A DNA stretch of 64,000 nucleotides from Tsuneonella sediminis (GCF_051912845.1 NZ_JBNCBU010000001.1:1-64000); one strand, 5' to 3'; positions 18,524-27,717 are shown, numbered from the stretch's first letter. Translations and numbers: made by a program. The notes: generated from the sequence alone by a model not told the origin.

Positions 18524-19558
18524 ATGGCTTCAATGACATCGGCGGAAAATCATCCAGTGGCCGGGCGCTACCCCAGGGGTGCGCGCGCATTCCCGCACCG
18601 CGACCTGCTGGCCATCGGGCGGCTCGAGCGGCACGAGATCCTGTTCCTTCTCGACGAGGCGGAGCAGTGGGTCGAGATGAACCGGAGAGCCGCCAAGCAC
18701 GTCGACCTGCTCGCCGGCCTGACGGTGATCAATGCCTTCTTCGAAAACTCCACGCGCACGCTGCTGAGCTTCGAGATCGCCGGGAAGCGGCTGGGCGCGG
18801 ACGTGGTCAACATGCACGCCGCGCAGAGTTCGGTGAAGAAGGGCGAGACGCTGATCGACACCGCGATCACGCTCAACGCCATGCGGCCCGATGCGATCGT
18901 CATCCGTCACGGGTCAAGCGGAGCGACCGCGCTGATCGCCGACAAGGTCGATTGCCCGGTGCTCAACGCGGGCGACGGCCAGCACGAACACCCCACCCAG
19001 GCCCTGCTCGACGCGCTCGCTCTGCGGCACGCGCTACGCGAACGGGGGGACGCCGCCGAGGATTTCACCGGGCTGACTGTCACGATCTGCGGCGACGTGC
19101 TCCACAGCAGGGTCGCGCGTTCGAACGTGCTGTGCCTCCAGGCGCTCGGCGCAAGCGTCCGCGTATGCGCGCCCCCGGCGCTCATGCCGAGCCACGTCGA
19201 GGCGATGGGCGCTGCTGCCTATTCCGATTTCGACGCGGCACTCGACGGCGCTGACGTGGCGATGATGCTGCGCCTCCAGACCGAGCGGATGAGCGGACAG
19301 TTCGTGCCGAGCCCGCGTGAATACCATCATCTCTATGGCCTGACCGCCACGCGGCTTGCGAAGGCGGCCCCGCAGGCGATCGTCATGCACCCGGGGCCGA
19401 TGAACCGGGGGGTCGAGATCGACAGCGACGTTGCCGACATGCTCGATCGGTCGATCATTACCCGCCAGGTCGAGATGGGGGTGGCGATTCGCATGGCCTG
19501 CCTCGACGTGCTGACCCGCCGTCGCCGCGGCGTCGAGGGCTGGGGAGAGGACGCATGA
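18524..19558 (+). CDS. pyrB: Aspartate carbamoyltransferase catalytic subunit
   Basis: The 344-residue product carries the carbamoyl-phosphate loop FFENSTRTLLSFE, the SSVKKGETL lysine loop, GDGQHEHPTQALLD and HPGPMNRGVEI, all hallmarks of PyrB. It makes carbamoyl-aspartate in pyrimidine synthesis. Start is uncertain: ATG at 18524 or ATG at 18533 (an AAGGG lies ten bases before the second), with a TTG further up at 18488. The stop overlaps the start of the next gene (ATGA), and that gene is a dihydroorotase homologue, giving the pyrBC' arrangement in which the second protein supports ATCase assembly. Confidence 0.94.
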   Translation: MASMTSAENHPVAGRYPRGARAFPHRDLLAIGRLERHEILFLLDEAEQWVEMNRRAAKHVDLLAGLTVINAFFENSTRTLLSFEIAGKRLGADVVNMHAAQSSVKKGETLIDTAITLNAMRPDAIVIRHGSSGATALIADKVDCPVLNAGDGQHEHPTQALLDALALRHALRERGDAAEDFTGLTVTICGDVLHSRVARSNVLCLQALGASVRVCAPPALMPSHVEAMGAAAYSDFDAALDGADVAMMLRLQTERMSGQFVPSPREYHHLYGLTATRLAKAAPQAIVMHPGPMNRGVEIDSDVADMLDRSIITRQVEMGVAIRMACLDVLTRRRRGVEGWGEDA

Positions 19559-20772
19559 ACCCGGCGCCGCTCGCCATCGTCGGCGGAAAGGTGGTTACCC
19601 CGGACGGTATCCGGGAGGGGACGCTCAGGCTGGAAAACGGTGTCGTCGCCGGGTTTGCTGACCCGGCGGACGGCGACGAGATCGTCGAAGCAAGCGGGCA
19701 GCTGGTTGCCCCGGGCATCGTCGATTTCGGCGTGTTCTCGGTCGACAAACCCGCGTTCCGGTTCGGCGGCATAACCCGCGCGGCGCTGATGCCCGACCAG
19801 AACCCGCCGCTCGACTATCCGGCGCGCGTCAACTTCATTGCCAAGAGCGGCAAGCCGGACCTCTGGGTGCACCCGCTCGCCGCAGCGACGTTGGGCCTGG
19901 GAGGCGAGCACCTCGCCGAGATCGCGCTGATGAAGGACGCCGGCGCACGGGGCGTCGCCACGGGGCGCCGCTGGATCGCGGACTCCGGCGTGATGCTGCG
20001 CCTGATGCAGTACACCGCCATGCTCGATCTCGTCGTCGTCACGCACGCAGAGGACGGTGGGCTTGCGGGCAGCGCGGTTGCCACCGCCGGCGAGATGGCG
20101 ACCCGCCTGGGCCTGCCGAGCGCTCCGGCGGAGGCCGAGACACTCGCCGCCGCGCGCGACATCGCACTCGCCGAGTTGAGCGGCGCGCGGCTGCACCTGC
20201 GGCAGGTCACCACCCGCGGAGCGCTCGATCTCGTTCGCGCGGCAAAGCGGCGCGGGGTGAGGGTGACGGCGGGCGTCACTCCGGCGCACTTCATGCTGTC
20301 GGACCTCGCGACGATGGATTTCCGCACGTTCGCCCGCCTGTCGCCGCCGCTCAGAAGAGAGGACGACCGCCAGGCGGTTCGCGAAGCCATCGCCGACGGC
20401 ACGATCGACGTCGTCGCGAGCGGGCACGATCCGCAGGGTCCCGAGGACAAGCGACTGCCGTTCGCGGATGCCGCGCCGGGCATGGTGGGGGCCGAGACCC
20501 TCCTCTCGATGACGCTGACGCTCGTCCGCGATGGGCTGGTCGATCTTTCCCGCGCGTTCGACTTGCTGGCGCGCAATCCCGCGCGTCTGCTCGGCGTTGC
20601 GGCCGGTACCCTTTCCGAAGGCGCCGAGGCCGACGTTGCCCTGATCGACCCCGACCGCCCGTGGATCGTGAATGCGGCGGGAACGACGGCGAGCGCGGGC
20701 AACACGCCATTCGCCCGTCAGCCGGCGCAGGGCCGGGTTATGGCGCTTTTCAAGGGTGGGCTGGCCCTTTAA
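19555..20772 (+). CDS. pyrC': Dihydroorotase homologue lacking zinc ligands (PyrC', ATCase-associated)
   Basis: The 405-residue product is clearly of the dihydroorotase/amidohydrolase family, with the N-terminal beta domain, VAPGIVDFG, VTHAEDGGL, TPAHFMLSD and a C-terminal GAEADVALIDPD. Where active enzymes have HxH after the first strand (DxHxH), this protein has DFGVFSVDK (residues 57-65), and where they have TDHAPH it has SGHDPQ. Both changes remove metal or catalytic residues, so it is probably not an enzyme. In pseudomonads such a pseudo-DHOase (PyrC') is needed as a scaffold for the PyrB dodecamer; the overlap with pyrB fits this. A catalytic DHOase should exist elsewhere. Confidence 0.87.
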   Translation: MNPAPLAIVGGKVVTPDGIREGTLRLENGVVAGFADPADGDEIVEASGQLVAPGIVDFGVFSVDKPAFRFGGITRAALMPDQNPPLDYPARVNFIAKSGKPDLWVHPLAAATLGLGGEHLAEIALMKDAGARGVATGRRWIADSGVMLRLMQYTAMLDLVVVTHAEDGGLAGSAVATAGEMATRLGLPSAPAEAETLAAARDIALAELSGARLHLRQVTTRGALDLVRAAKRRGVRVTAGVTPAHFMLSDLATMDFRTFARLSPPLRREDDRQAVREAIADGTIDVVASGHDPQGPEDKRLPFADAAPGMVGAETLLSMTLTLVRDGLVDLSRAFDLLARNPARLLGVAAGTLSEGAEADVALIDPDRPWIVNAAGTTASAGNTPFARQPAQGRVMALFKGGLAL

Positions 20773-20820
20773 CTGCACCCAACCCGGGAACCCGGCGGTC
20801 TGTCGGGCGATTTTTCCCGC

Positions 20821-21309
20821 ATGGACAGCGCCATTCTCGACTTGCTGCCGCTGGATGCAATTGAGGCGCTGCTCGCCGCGCCGTTCGGCGAGGTGTGGGT
20901 CGCGTTCGGGTTTTTCGCGCTCGCCGCGTCTGCCTACGCGTCCGGCGTGCCGGGCACCCTCCTGCCAATCTCGTTCTCGTCGGGCGCGCTGCTGGGCGGA
21001 GCGCTCGGCATGCTGGCGGTCGGGTTCGGTGCCGTGCTCGGGGCTCTCGTGCTCTACAAGATTCTCGAGCGCAGTTCGCGGGGGGCATTGCGATCGCGAT
21101 ACGGCCACCACCTGGACCGGCTCGACGGATGGGCCAGGCGAGGCGGCATCCTGCCGATCATCGGACTTCGCCTCGTGGGACTGCCGCATCTGGCGGTAAC
21201 CGCCGTTTGCGCGATCGCCGCGGTAGGCGCGCGCCGGTACGCTCTTGCCACTGCCGTTGGCGTGCTGCCGGCGATCGCGCTTACCTCTATCGCCGGTGCA
21301 GCGATCTGA
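20821..21309 (+). CDS. VTT/DedA-like small membrane protein
   Basis: The 162-residue product has about four hydrophobic segments and the features of the VTT (SNARE-associated) family: a short amphipathic entry, SGVPGTLLPISFSSGALLGG near residue 42, and a C-terminal R-x-VGLPH-type segment in LRLVGLPHLAVTAVC. DedA/TVP38-like proteins are linked to membrane lipid flipping and membrane homeostasis. It lies 48 bases after pyrC' on the same strand but no functional tie to pyrimidine synthesis is evident. Confidence 0.75.
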   Translation: MDSAILDLLPLDAIEALLAAPFGEVWVAFGFFALAASAYASGVPGTLLPISFSSGALLGGALGMLAVGFGAVLGALVLYKILERSSRGALRSRYGHHLDRLDGWARRGGILPIIGLRLVGLPHLAVTAVCAIAAVGARRYALATAVGVLPAIALTSIAGAAI

Positions 21310-21383
21310 CCCGCCTTTCCCCGCCAGCGAAAAGACGCTAATCGGGTGATGCGGGTTGCGCTTGCAAGGGGGAGGGCCTTGCC

Positions 21384-22205
21384 ATGGCGACAGTTGCGCC
21401 AGCCACGCCCATTACAGAAACGCCCGCATCCGCTGGTTCACGGGTAATCGTCCATGCGATTGACCGGTGGATCTACGTCTTCATGGCGAGCTTGCTGATC
21501 GCCGTCGTGCTGACCGGTTTCATCCCGGATTCGCTGCAAAAGATCGCTGCGGTCGAGCAGGCCCAGCGCCCGCCCTTTCCTGTGGCGATGCACGTCCACG
21601 CCGTGCTGATGGGGGCCTGGATGCTGCTCCTTCTGACCCAGACCACGCTGATGGCGACCGGCCGCCGAACGATGCACATGCAGTTGGGGATCGCCGCAAC
21701 GGTCCTCGCGCCGGCGCTGGTCGTTGCCGGAGTGGTCCTTGTGCCTACCAACCTCCAGCTCTGGGCCGCGTTCGGGGAAGACGGCCCCCCGGCGGTGCAG
21801 CAGGGCGTGCAGGAGTTCCTGCACTTCATGACGAACATCGCGCTGCTGCAGCTGCGGATCGCGGTGTGCTTCCTGCTGATGGTCTATATCGGGCTCCGCG
21901 CGCGCAAGCGCGACAGCGGGCTGCACAAGCGGATGATGATCTTGGCGACGATCGCGCCAACGCCGGCGGCATTCGACCGGATGCCTTTCATGCCGCATAC
22001 CCTTCCGCATTCACCGCTGACGGTGGACCTGTGGCCGCTGATGGCGATCGCGCCGATGTTCCTGTGGGACCTCTATCGCCTGCGCACGATCCATCGGGCA
22101 TACTGGATCTATGCCGCCATCATGGTTCCGACCGCTGTGGCGATAAATCTCCTGTGGGATTCGCCGTGGTGGCACGCGGTGGCGCCGGACATTCTTTACC
22201 GCTGA
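21384..22205 (+). CDS. Multi-pass membrane protein of unknown function
   Basis: The 273-residue product has about seven membrane helices with several His residues near or inside them (MHVHAVLMGAW, MHMQLGIAA, FLHFMTN, LHKRMM, MPHTLPHSPL), which recalls haem-binding or metal-binding membrane proteins, but no named domain is recognised. A ribosome site (GGGGGAGGG) precedes the ATG by about ten bases. It ends at a strong shared terminator. Function is not assigned. Confidence 0.8.
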   Translation: MATVAPATPITETPASAGSRVIVHAIDRWIYVFMASLLIAVVLTGFIPDSLQKIAAVEQAQRPPFPVAMHVHAVLMGAWMLLLLTQTTLMATGRRTMHMQLGIAATVLAPALVVAGVVLVPTNLQLWAAFGEDGPPAVQQGVQEFLHFMTNIALLQLRIAVCFLLMVYIGLRARKRDSGLHKRMMILATIAPTPAAFDRMPFMPHTLPHSPLTVDLWPLMAIAPMFLWDLYRLRTIHRAYWIYAAIMVPTAVAINLLWDSPWWHAVAPDILYR

Positions 22206-22212
22206 CACGAAA

Positions 22213-22240
22213 AAGGCCTCTCCCGGACGGGAGAGGCCTT
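22213..22240. terminator. Bidirectional hairpin terminator between convergent genes
   Basis: A 13-base perfect inverted repeat (AAGGCCTCTCCCG and its complement) with a two-base centre lies between the membrane protein stop and the convergent SPOR lipoprotein stop. The A/T ends of the stem give a short U tract in both directions. Confidence 0.85.
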
Positions 22241-22262
22241 CCTCGATGGCTCGTGAAAATGG

Positions 22263-23702
22263 TCAGCGGCGGGCCATGCGCACGCCCGTGTCGATCGCGC
22301 CCGGCATCGGGCTTCCAGCGGTCCAGGCATAACAGCCCTGGCCCTGGCGCTTCGCGCTCGAGCAGAACGAGCCGGCCTCGGCGCGGGCAAGCCCGCCTGC
22401 CGACACGCGGTAATAGGTCTTGCCGCGCACGATGGCCCTGGTGATGACCATGTCCAGCTGCGAGAGCTGGGGAAACCGCTTGGCATAGATGGCCCATGCC
22501 CGCTCCGCCGCGGCCTCCGACGTGAACGATCCGAGCTGGACCAGGTGATCGCCGGAGGCGAGCGCATGGTCGGTCTTCGGCGCCTGTTCGCGGGCAGAGG
22601 ACCGGGCAGTGGCGGCGCGCGCCGGCGTGGGTGCCGGAGCGGCCTGGACAACGGGTCTCGAGACGAACTCGATTGCGGCGGCCATCATCTGCGCCGGCGT
22701 CGCTGCGCTGGGTACGGGTTCCTCGAAGGCGGCCTCGAACTCGCGCACAGGGGTGACCCGTTCCTGTACGGCGGCCAGTGCAACGGACGACCGCGCCGGA
22801 ACGGGATCCGCTGTCGGCAGCGCGGAAAGTTCCCCGCCCGCATCGAACGCGGGAGCCGGGGCCGCTGCGACGGGAATGGGGGCCGACACTTCGGCCGGAG
22901 CCGTGGTCCCCGCCTCGGGAAGGGCAGACGAGGGCGCTGACAGCGCAACCGCTTCCGCGACGAGCTGTTCGTGAGACGGCGTGTTCGCCAGCGCCAGCCG
23001 TGCAGGCTGGCCACCGTCGGCAACCGGGCTGGTGCCGAGGAGCGCAGCAACGCGGGTGCGCGCATCGTCGGGCCGCGCGGTTGCCGCCCATTTCGAGATG
23101 CGAGCGTCGAGCTGGTCGGCGGGCACGTCCTGCGCAGCCATGATCCGCGCGCCGGCCCAGTTGCCGCCCAGCGCGAGGGCATAGGCGAGGTTCTGGCGGG
23201 TCTTGGGCGTGTTGTCCCCGCCGCGCACCGCGTTCGACAGGATCTGCACCCCGCGGGCGGTTTCGCCTGCAAGGGCAAACGCAAGGCCGAGGTCGCCGGC
23301 GGGGATGTCGTCCTGCCAGTCCTCGAGCACGTCGATTGCCGCGCCGCGATCCCCGGTGGCGATCGCTGCTAGCGCGTAGCCGAGCGCGGTCCGGGGACTC
23401 TCGTCGCCGAGCGCCATCGCGTCGTCGAAGCTCGTCTGCGCCGAAAGGAAACGGCCAGCTTCCATGTACGCCGCGCCAAGGGTGGCGCGGTAGGCCGCGT
23501 TGCGCGGATCGGCGAGCACGGCGGCTTCCGCGTGGCCAACGGCTTCGTCCGCACGGCCCTTCTTCAGCGCCACATCGGCACGGCTGGCGGAAACGTCCGC
23601 GCGCGGCGCGGACTGCGTGGTGCAGCCCCCCAGCATGGCCGAGGCGAGCGCGGTGCCTGCGGCCAGCGTCAGCATGCGGTTGGTCCTAGCGGAGCGGCTC
23701 AT
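22263..23702 (-). CDS. TPR and SPOR domain lipoprotein
   Basis: The 479-residue product starts with a lipoprotein signal (MLTLAAGTALASAMLGGC, lipid Cys27). Residues about 40-230 hold tetratricopeptide-like repeats, 230-390 are a low-complexity Ala/Pro linker, and about 398-475 form a SPOR domain (DHLVQLGSFTSEAAAERAWAIYAKRF, then YYRVSAGGL). SPOR domains bind peptidoglycan stripped of stem peptides at division sites. It is followed on the same strand group by an RHH-like protein gene and a ParA gene upstream, and another SPOR protein lies just beyond, so all four may serve one envelope or division function. Confidence 0.88.
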   Translation of the reverse strand: MSRSARTNRMLTLAAGTALASAMLGGCTTQSAPRADVSASRADVALKKGRADEAVGHAEAAVLADPRNAAYRATLGAAYMEAGRFLSAQTSFDDAMALGDESPRTALGYALAAIATGDRGAAIDVLEDWQDDIPAGDLGLAFALAGETARGVQILSNAVRGGDNTPKTRQNLAYALALGGNWAGARIMAAQDVPADQLDARISKWAATARPDDARTRVAALLGTSPVADGGQPARLALANTPSHEQLVAEAVALSAPSSALPEAGTTAPAEVSAPIPVAAAPAPAFDAGGELSALPTADPVPARSSVALAAVQERVTPVREFEAAFEEPVPSAATPAQMMAAAIEFVSRPVVQAAPAPTPARAATARSSAREQAPKTDHALASGDHLVQLGSFTSEAAAERAWAIYAKRFPQLSQLDMVITRAIVRGKTYYRVSAGGLARAEAGSFCSSAKRQGQGCYAWTAGSPMPGAIDTGVRMARR

Positions 23703-23731
23703 GGTCGTTTCCCCCTGTCGATCCGGTTGTG

Positions 23732-24274
23732 TCAGCGCCGCTTGACCTGCGCGGCGAGCGCTTCGAGTTCGGGCATGTCGCCCAGCAAGGCGTCGAGCGC
23801 CTCGGTCACCAGCGCCTGGGCGCTGCAGTCGCGCACGGTGCAGGCCAGGCGCAACTTGAGATGGCGTTCGGTGTCCAGCCGCAGGGTGAAGGCGGCGCGG
23901 TTGCCGCCTTTCGATGCGCGCGGCGCAGGCGCTGCGGCGGGCGCGGGCGGGGCAGCCGGGGCGGGATCGGCGAGGCGTTCGGCGATGGCGCCGCGATCGC
24001 GAAGGACGGCGGGCTCAGGGGCCGGCGCCCGACCGACGAACGGTTCCGGGCTGCGCGCCAGGGGGCTCAGGGCGACTACGTCGGCCGTCTGCGGCTGATC
24101 GTCGTTCTCGCCCATGTCGTTCCAGCCGAGATCCTCCAGCGTTTCCGGATCGGGGTGGGCAGCCGAGGGCGGCATCGTCGCGAGCGCAGCGTGCTGCGGC
24201 CGCATGGCGGGCTTGGCGCCTCCCTTGCGGGCGAGGAGCGAGGGGCTCAGCGAGGCGAAGGAGATTTCGGCCAT
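23732..24274 (-). CDS. Ribbon-helix-helix-like protein next to ParA
   Basis: The 180-residue product has an unstructured Pro/Ala-rich N-terminal part (1-120) and a C-terminal segment (about 125-165) resembling a ribbon-helix-helix DNA-binding fold: AAFTLRLDTERHLKLRLACT, then SAQALVTEALDALL. RHH proteins often act as the partner or centromere-binding factor of a ParA ATPase. It lies 27 bases downstream of the parA gene stop on the same strand, so an RHH partner of that ATPase is inferred. No exact family was recognised. Confidence 0.72.
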   Translation of the reverse strand: MAEISFASLSPSLLARKGGAKPAMRPQHAALATMPPSAAHPDPETLEDLGWNDMGENDDQPQTADVVALSPLARSPEPFVGRAPAPEPAVLRDRGAIAERLADPAPAAPPAPAAAPAPRASKGGNRAAFTLRLDTERHLKLRLACTVRDCSAQALVTEALDALLGDMPELEALAAQVKRR

Positions 24275-24301
24275 CCGGGACCGGCCTTTCCGTCCTGTGG
24301 C

Positions 24302-25069
24302 CTACTGGGCCACACGACGGCCGAAGCCGCCCTGCGGACGGTAAGCGGCGCCCGGCACCTGTTGGTGCACTGCACCCGGCGCGGCGAACACGGTGCGGCG
24401 GAAGTTCTTCTCCAACCGGTCGGAGATATAGTTCCACAGTGCGGCCATCTCGGCAGCCGAACGGCCCTCGGGATCGACTTCCATCACGGTGCGGCCGTCG
24501 ATCATCGAGGCGGCGAAATCGGTTCGGTGGTGAAGCGTGATCGGCGCGACCGTGCCGTGCTGGCTCAGCGCAACCGCGGCTTCGGACGTGATCTTGGCCT
24601 TGGGAGTCGCGGCGTTCACCACGAAGATCAGTGGCTTGCCGGCGCGTTCGCAGAGATCGACGGTCGCGCCCACGGCGCGCAGGTCGTGGGGAGACGGCCG
24701 GGTGGGCACTACGATCAGTTCCGCCACGCCGATGACCGACTGGATCGCCATCGTGATCGCGGGCGGCGTGTCGATGACCGCAAGCTTGAAACCCTGCTGG
24801 CGCAGGACCTGAAGGTCGCTGGCGAGCCGCGCGACGGTCGTCTGGGCGAAGGCCGGGTATTCTGCCTCGCGTTCATTCCACCAGTCGGCAAGCGACCCTT
24901 GCGGGTCGATATCGATCAGGACGACCGGTCCCGCCCCGGCGCGCTGCGCCTGCACCGCCAGGTGCCCGGACAGGGTGGTCTTTCCCGAACCGCCCTTCTG
25001 CGAAGCCAATGCCAATACGCGCAAGGCTGATCCCCCGTTAAATCCCATCGCGGAAAAAAGTGCACCCAT
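24302..25069 (-). CDS. ParA/MinD-family ATPase
   Basis: The 255-residue product has the deviant Walker A motif KGGSGKTT near residue 25, DIDPQGSLADWW (switch region) and VIDTPP (Walker B). These ATPases bind DNA or membrane as sandwiched dimers and position plasmids, chromosomes or protein complexes. No parB follows; instead an RHH-like protein and two SPOR proteins surround it, so it is an orphan ParA with a cell-organisation rather than chromosome-segregation context. Start at 25069 has GGAG a few bases upstream; a second ATG at 25048 is possible. Confidence 0.88.
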   Translation of the reverse strand: MGALFSAMGFNGGSALRVLALASQKGGSGKTTLSGHLAVQAQRAGAGPVVLIDIDPQGSLADWWNEREAEYPAFAQTTVARLASDLQVLRQQGFKLAVIDTPPAITMAIQSVIGVAELIVVPTRPSPHDLRAVGATVDLCERAGKPLIFVVNAATPKAKITSEAAVALSQHGTVAPITLHHRTDFAASMIDGRTVMEVDPEGRSAAEMAALWNYISDRLEKNFRRTVFAAPGAVHQQVPGAAYRPQGGFGRRVAQ

Positions 25070-25251
25070 GCACTCCGCGGCAAACCAGATCGCAGCATTG
25101 CCCTAATATTGGGTTAAAGATCAGGTGGCACGGGAACGTCACACGGGGCCCTGAAAGACCTGAAAAAAGAAACCCTTTGCTAACGGGGCATTCACTATGT
25201 CAGTTTGCCCGGCACTCGCACAGGGTGCGCGCGAATTGGATCGAGGACGCG

Positions 25252-26412
25252 ATGACCCGTAGCAATCCGGCACTGTCAGCCGCTATCGGGGCGGCCGGCG
25301 CTGCGTTGCTGGCGCTGGCAGGCGCCGCGCACGCCGACGTCAAGGCCGGCGTCGATGCCTGGAGCGCCGGCGACTACGCCAAGGCCGTGTCGGAATGGCG
25401 CGCGCCGGCGGCGCGGGGCGATGCCGATGCGCTGTTCAACCTCGCGCAGGCGTACCGGTTGGGTCGGGGAGTAGCCGAGGACCTCGAACAGGCGGAAAAG
25501 CTCTACGCCCGCGCGGCGGCGAGCGGCCACCTGAAGGCAGCGGACAACTATGGCCTCCTGCTGTTTCAGGAGGGGCGCCGCGACGAGGCGATGCCCTATG
25601 TCGTCGCGGCAGCCGAGCGCGGCGATCCGCGCGCGCAATACCTGCTGGGCATCGCCCATTTCAACGGCGATTCAGTTCCGCGCGACTGGGTGCGGGCCTA
25701 TGCCTTGCTGACCCTCGCGAACGGTGCGGGGCTGCCGCAGGCGGCTCCGGCCATCCGGCAGATGGACGGCCATGTTCCGCTCGCGCAGCGCCAGCAAGCC
25801 CAGGCTCTTGCGGCCGCCATGCGGGCCGATGCCGATGTCCGCCGTTCGGCGCAGATGGCTTCTTCCGACCTGGCCGATGGCGGCCCGGCGATGGTGGCCA
25901 ATGGCCGGCCCGCGGTCTCCGGCGCGACGGCCGCGCCGCGCGTCTCTCCCTCAGCCCGGGTTCCGCAGCCTGTCGCCACCGTGGCGGTTCCACCATCGGT
26001 TCCGCTTGCCGAAGCGGCCGTCGCGGAAGCGATGCGGGCGACCGGGACGGAAAGCCCCGCGACCGCCGGGGCCGACTTCGCGCGGTCCGGACGAAGCACT
26101 GCCGTCACGCCCGATGCGCCCGCCCGCGACCCTGTGGTGGCAGCGGCGCCCGGACCCGGCCCGGGGGCGGTCCCTCCACCGGAAGCAGGCTCGTGGAAGG
26201 TTCAGCTGGGCGCCTTTTCGATCGCTGCGAACGCAGACCGGGCGTGGTCGCAGGTGTCGGGCAGCGCGGCGCTGGCCGGCAAGACGAGGCAGGTCGAGAG
26301 GGCGGGGCGCCTGACCAGGCTGCTTGCCGCAGGGTGGAGCAACCGGTCGGCGGCGCAAGCGGCGTGTGCGGCACTCAAGGCAGGCGGCCATGCCTGCATC
26401 GTGACCCGCTGA
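25252..26412 (+). CDS. Sel1-repeat and SPOR domain periplasmic protein
   Basis: ATG at 25252 is chosen because GAGGA precedes it and a clear signal peptide follows (residues 1-28, ending AAHA). The 386-residue product has Sel1-type helical repeats (about 40-165; GDADALFNLAQAYRLGRGV, GDPRAQYLLGIAHFNGD), a long Ala/Pro linker and a C-terminal SPOR domain (about 310-385; WKVQLGAFSIAANADRAW). It is divergent from the parA gene over a 183-base region, which probably holds both promoters. Domain pairing mirrors the TPR-SPOR lipoprotein across the cluster. Confidence 0.88.
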   Translation: MTRSNPALSAAIGAAGAALLALAGAAHADVKAGVDAWSAGDYAKAVSEWRAPAARGDADALFNLAQAYRLGRGVAEDLEQAEKLYARAAASGHLKAADNYGLLLFQEGRRDEAMPYVVAAAERGDPRAQYLLGIAHFNGDSVPRDWVRAYALLTLANGAGLPQAAPAIRQMDGHVPLAQRQQAQALAAAMRADADVRRSAQMASSDLADGGPAMVANGRPAVSGATAAPRVSPSARVPQPVATVAVPPSVPLAEAAVAEAMRATGTESPATAGADFARSGRSTAVTPDAPARDPVVAAAPGPGPGAVPPPEAGSWKVQLGAFSIAANADRAWSQVSGSAALAGKTRQVERAGRLTRLLAAGWSNRSAAQAACAALKAGGHACIVTR

Positions 26413-26415
26413 GCC

Positions 26416-27717
26416 GTGAGCGGCGCGCCCCACCCCGGTCATCATCGCACGGCTACTGCGGCGAGGGCAGATACCGGGGGGGCGGTTCCCGTCATCGGCA
26501 GCGAGCGGTTGCTCAGTCTCGATTTCACGCGCGGAATCGCGGTGATGGGCATCCTGTTCGCCAACATCATGGGGATGGGCCAGCCGTATTCTGCCTACGG
26601 CTGGCCGGGCGGCTTCCTGAGCCCGCACGACGCGCTGGCCGACGGGCTTTGGGTCGCCCAGTTCGTCCTCATCGACGGCAAGATGCGGGGCCTCTTCACG
26701 CTCCTGTTCGGCGCGGGGCTCATCCTGTTTACCGACCGCGCACGGGCGAAGGGCGGGTGGGTCGGGCTTTCGCTGGTACGCCTGTTCTGGCTCCTCGTGT
26801 TCGGCCTGCTGCATTACTACCTGCTCTGGCGCGGGGACATCCTGACCCTGTATGCAGTATGCGGCGCCGTCGCGCTGCTGGCCGTCAACTGGTCGTGGCC
26901 GCAGCAACTCGCCGCCGGGCTGGTCGCTTACCTCGCGGGCGTCTTGTGGAACACGGCCCAGGTCCTGCCTCTCTGGGCCGCCAACGAGACCGTCCGCGGC
27001 CGGCTCCCGGAATACGAAGGGGTGGCCGAAGCGACGCAGGCGGTAATCGACAGCGAGCGTGCCGACGCGGTGCGCGAAGCGGCGATAGCTGCCGACGGCA
27101 CCTGGTTCGATTACGTCCGCCATTTTGCGACGATCCACCGCTGGGAGTGGTACGACCAGCTCATATATTATTCCACCGAGGCCCTCCCGCTCATGCTTCT
27201 GGGCATGGCGCTCTACCGTATGGGCCTGTTTGACGGCCGGCTCGACCGGCGCGCCCAGACACTCTGGGGATGGGTAGGAATCATGGTGGGGATCCTGCTC
27301 ACCCTCCCGCTCGGACTGTGGGTCTATCTCGGCGGGTTCACCTATACCGGGACGCTGCTTGCCGAGTTCGGTCCGATGGGCCTGACGCGCCTGCCGATGA
27401 TTCTCGGCCTGGCGGCGTTGCTGGGCCTTTCGGGTAGCCACCCGCAAGGCTGGTTCTCGAGCCGGGTCATCGCCGCCGGCCGCGCCGCCTTCACCAACTA
27501 TGTTGGCACGTCGCTGGTCATGTTGCTGGTGTTCCAGGGCTGGGGGCTCGGCCTGTTCGGCGTGCTGACGCGAGAGCAGCTCTACCTCGTCGCGCTCGGC
27601 GGGTGCATCGTCATGCTGCTGTGGTCGCGCGCATGGTTGATCCGGTTCCGGTTCGGACCGCTCGAATGGTTGTGGCGCTGTCTGACTTATCGACGGGTTT
27701 TCGCTCTGCGACGATAA
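26416..27717 (+). CDS. DUF418 family membrane protein
   Basis: GTG start at 26416, three bases after the SPOR gene stop. The 433-residue product has about nine or ten membrane helices. It opens with RLLSLDFTRGIAVMGILFANI and contains IDGKMRGLFTLLFGAGLILF, both typical of DUF418/YeiB-type proteins, and ends in the DUF418 domain (FTNYVGTSLVMLLVFQGWGLGLFG, PLEWLWRCLTY). The family is thought to be acyltransferase-3-like membrane proteins with no settled role. Confidence 0.9.
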   Translation: MSGAPHPGHHRTATAARADTGGAVPVIGSERLLSLDFTRGIAVMGILFANIMGMGQPYSAYGWPGGFLSPHDALADGLWVAQFVLIDGKMRGLFTLLFGAGLILFTDRARAKGGWVGLSLVRLFWLLVFGLLHYYLLWRGDILTLYAVCGAVALLAVNWSWPQQLAAGLVAYLAGVLWNTAQVLPLWAANETVRGRLPEYEGVAEATQAVIDSERADAVREAAIAADGTWFDYVRHFATIHRWEWYDQLIYYSTEALPLMLLGMALYRMGLFDGRLDRRAQTLWGWVGIMVGILLTLPLGLWVYLGGFTYTGTLLAEFGPMGLTRLPMILGLAALLGLSGSHPQGWFSSRVIAAGRAAFTNYVGTSLVMLLVFQGWGLGLFGVLTREQLYLVALGGCIVMLLWSRAWLIRFRFGPLEWLWRCLTYRRVFALRR

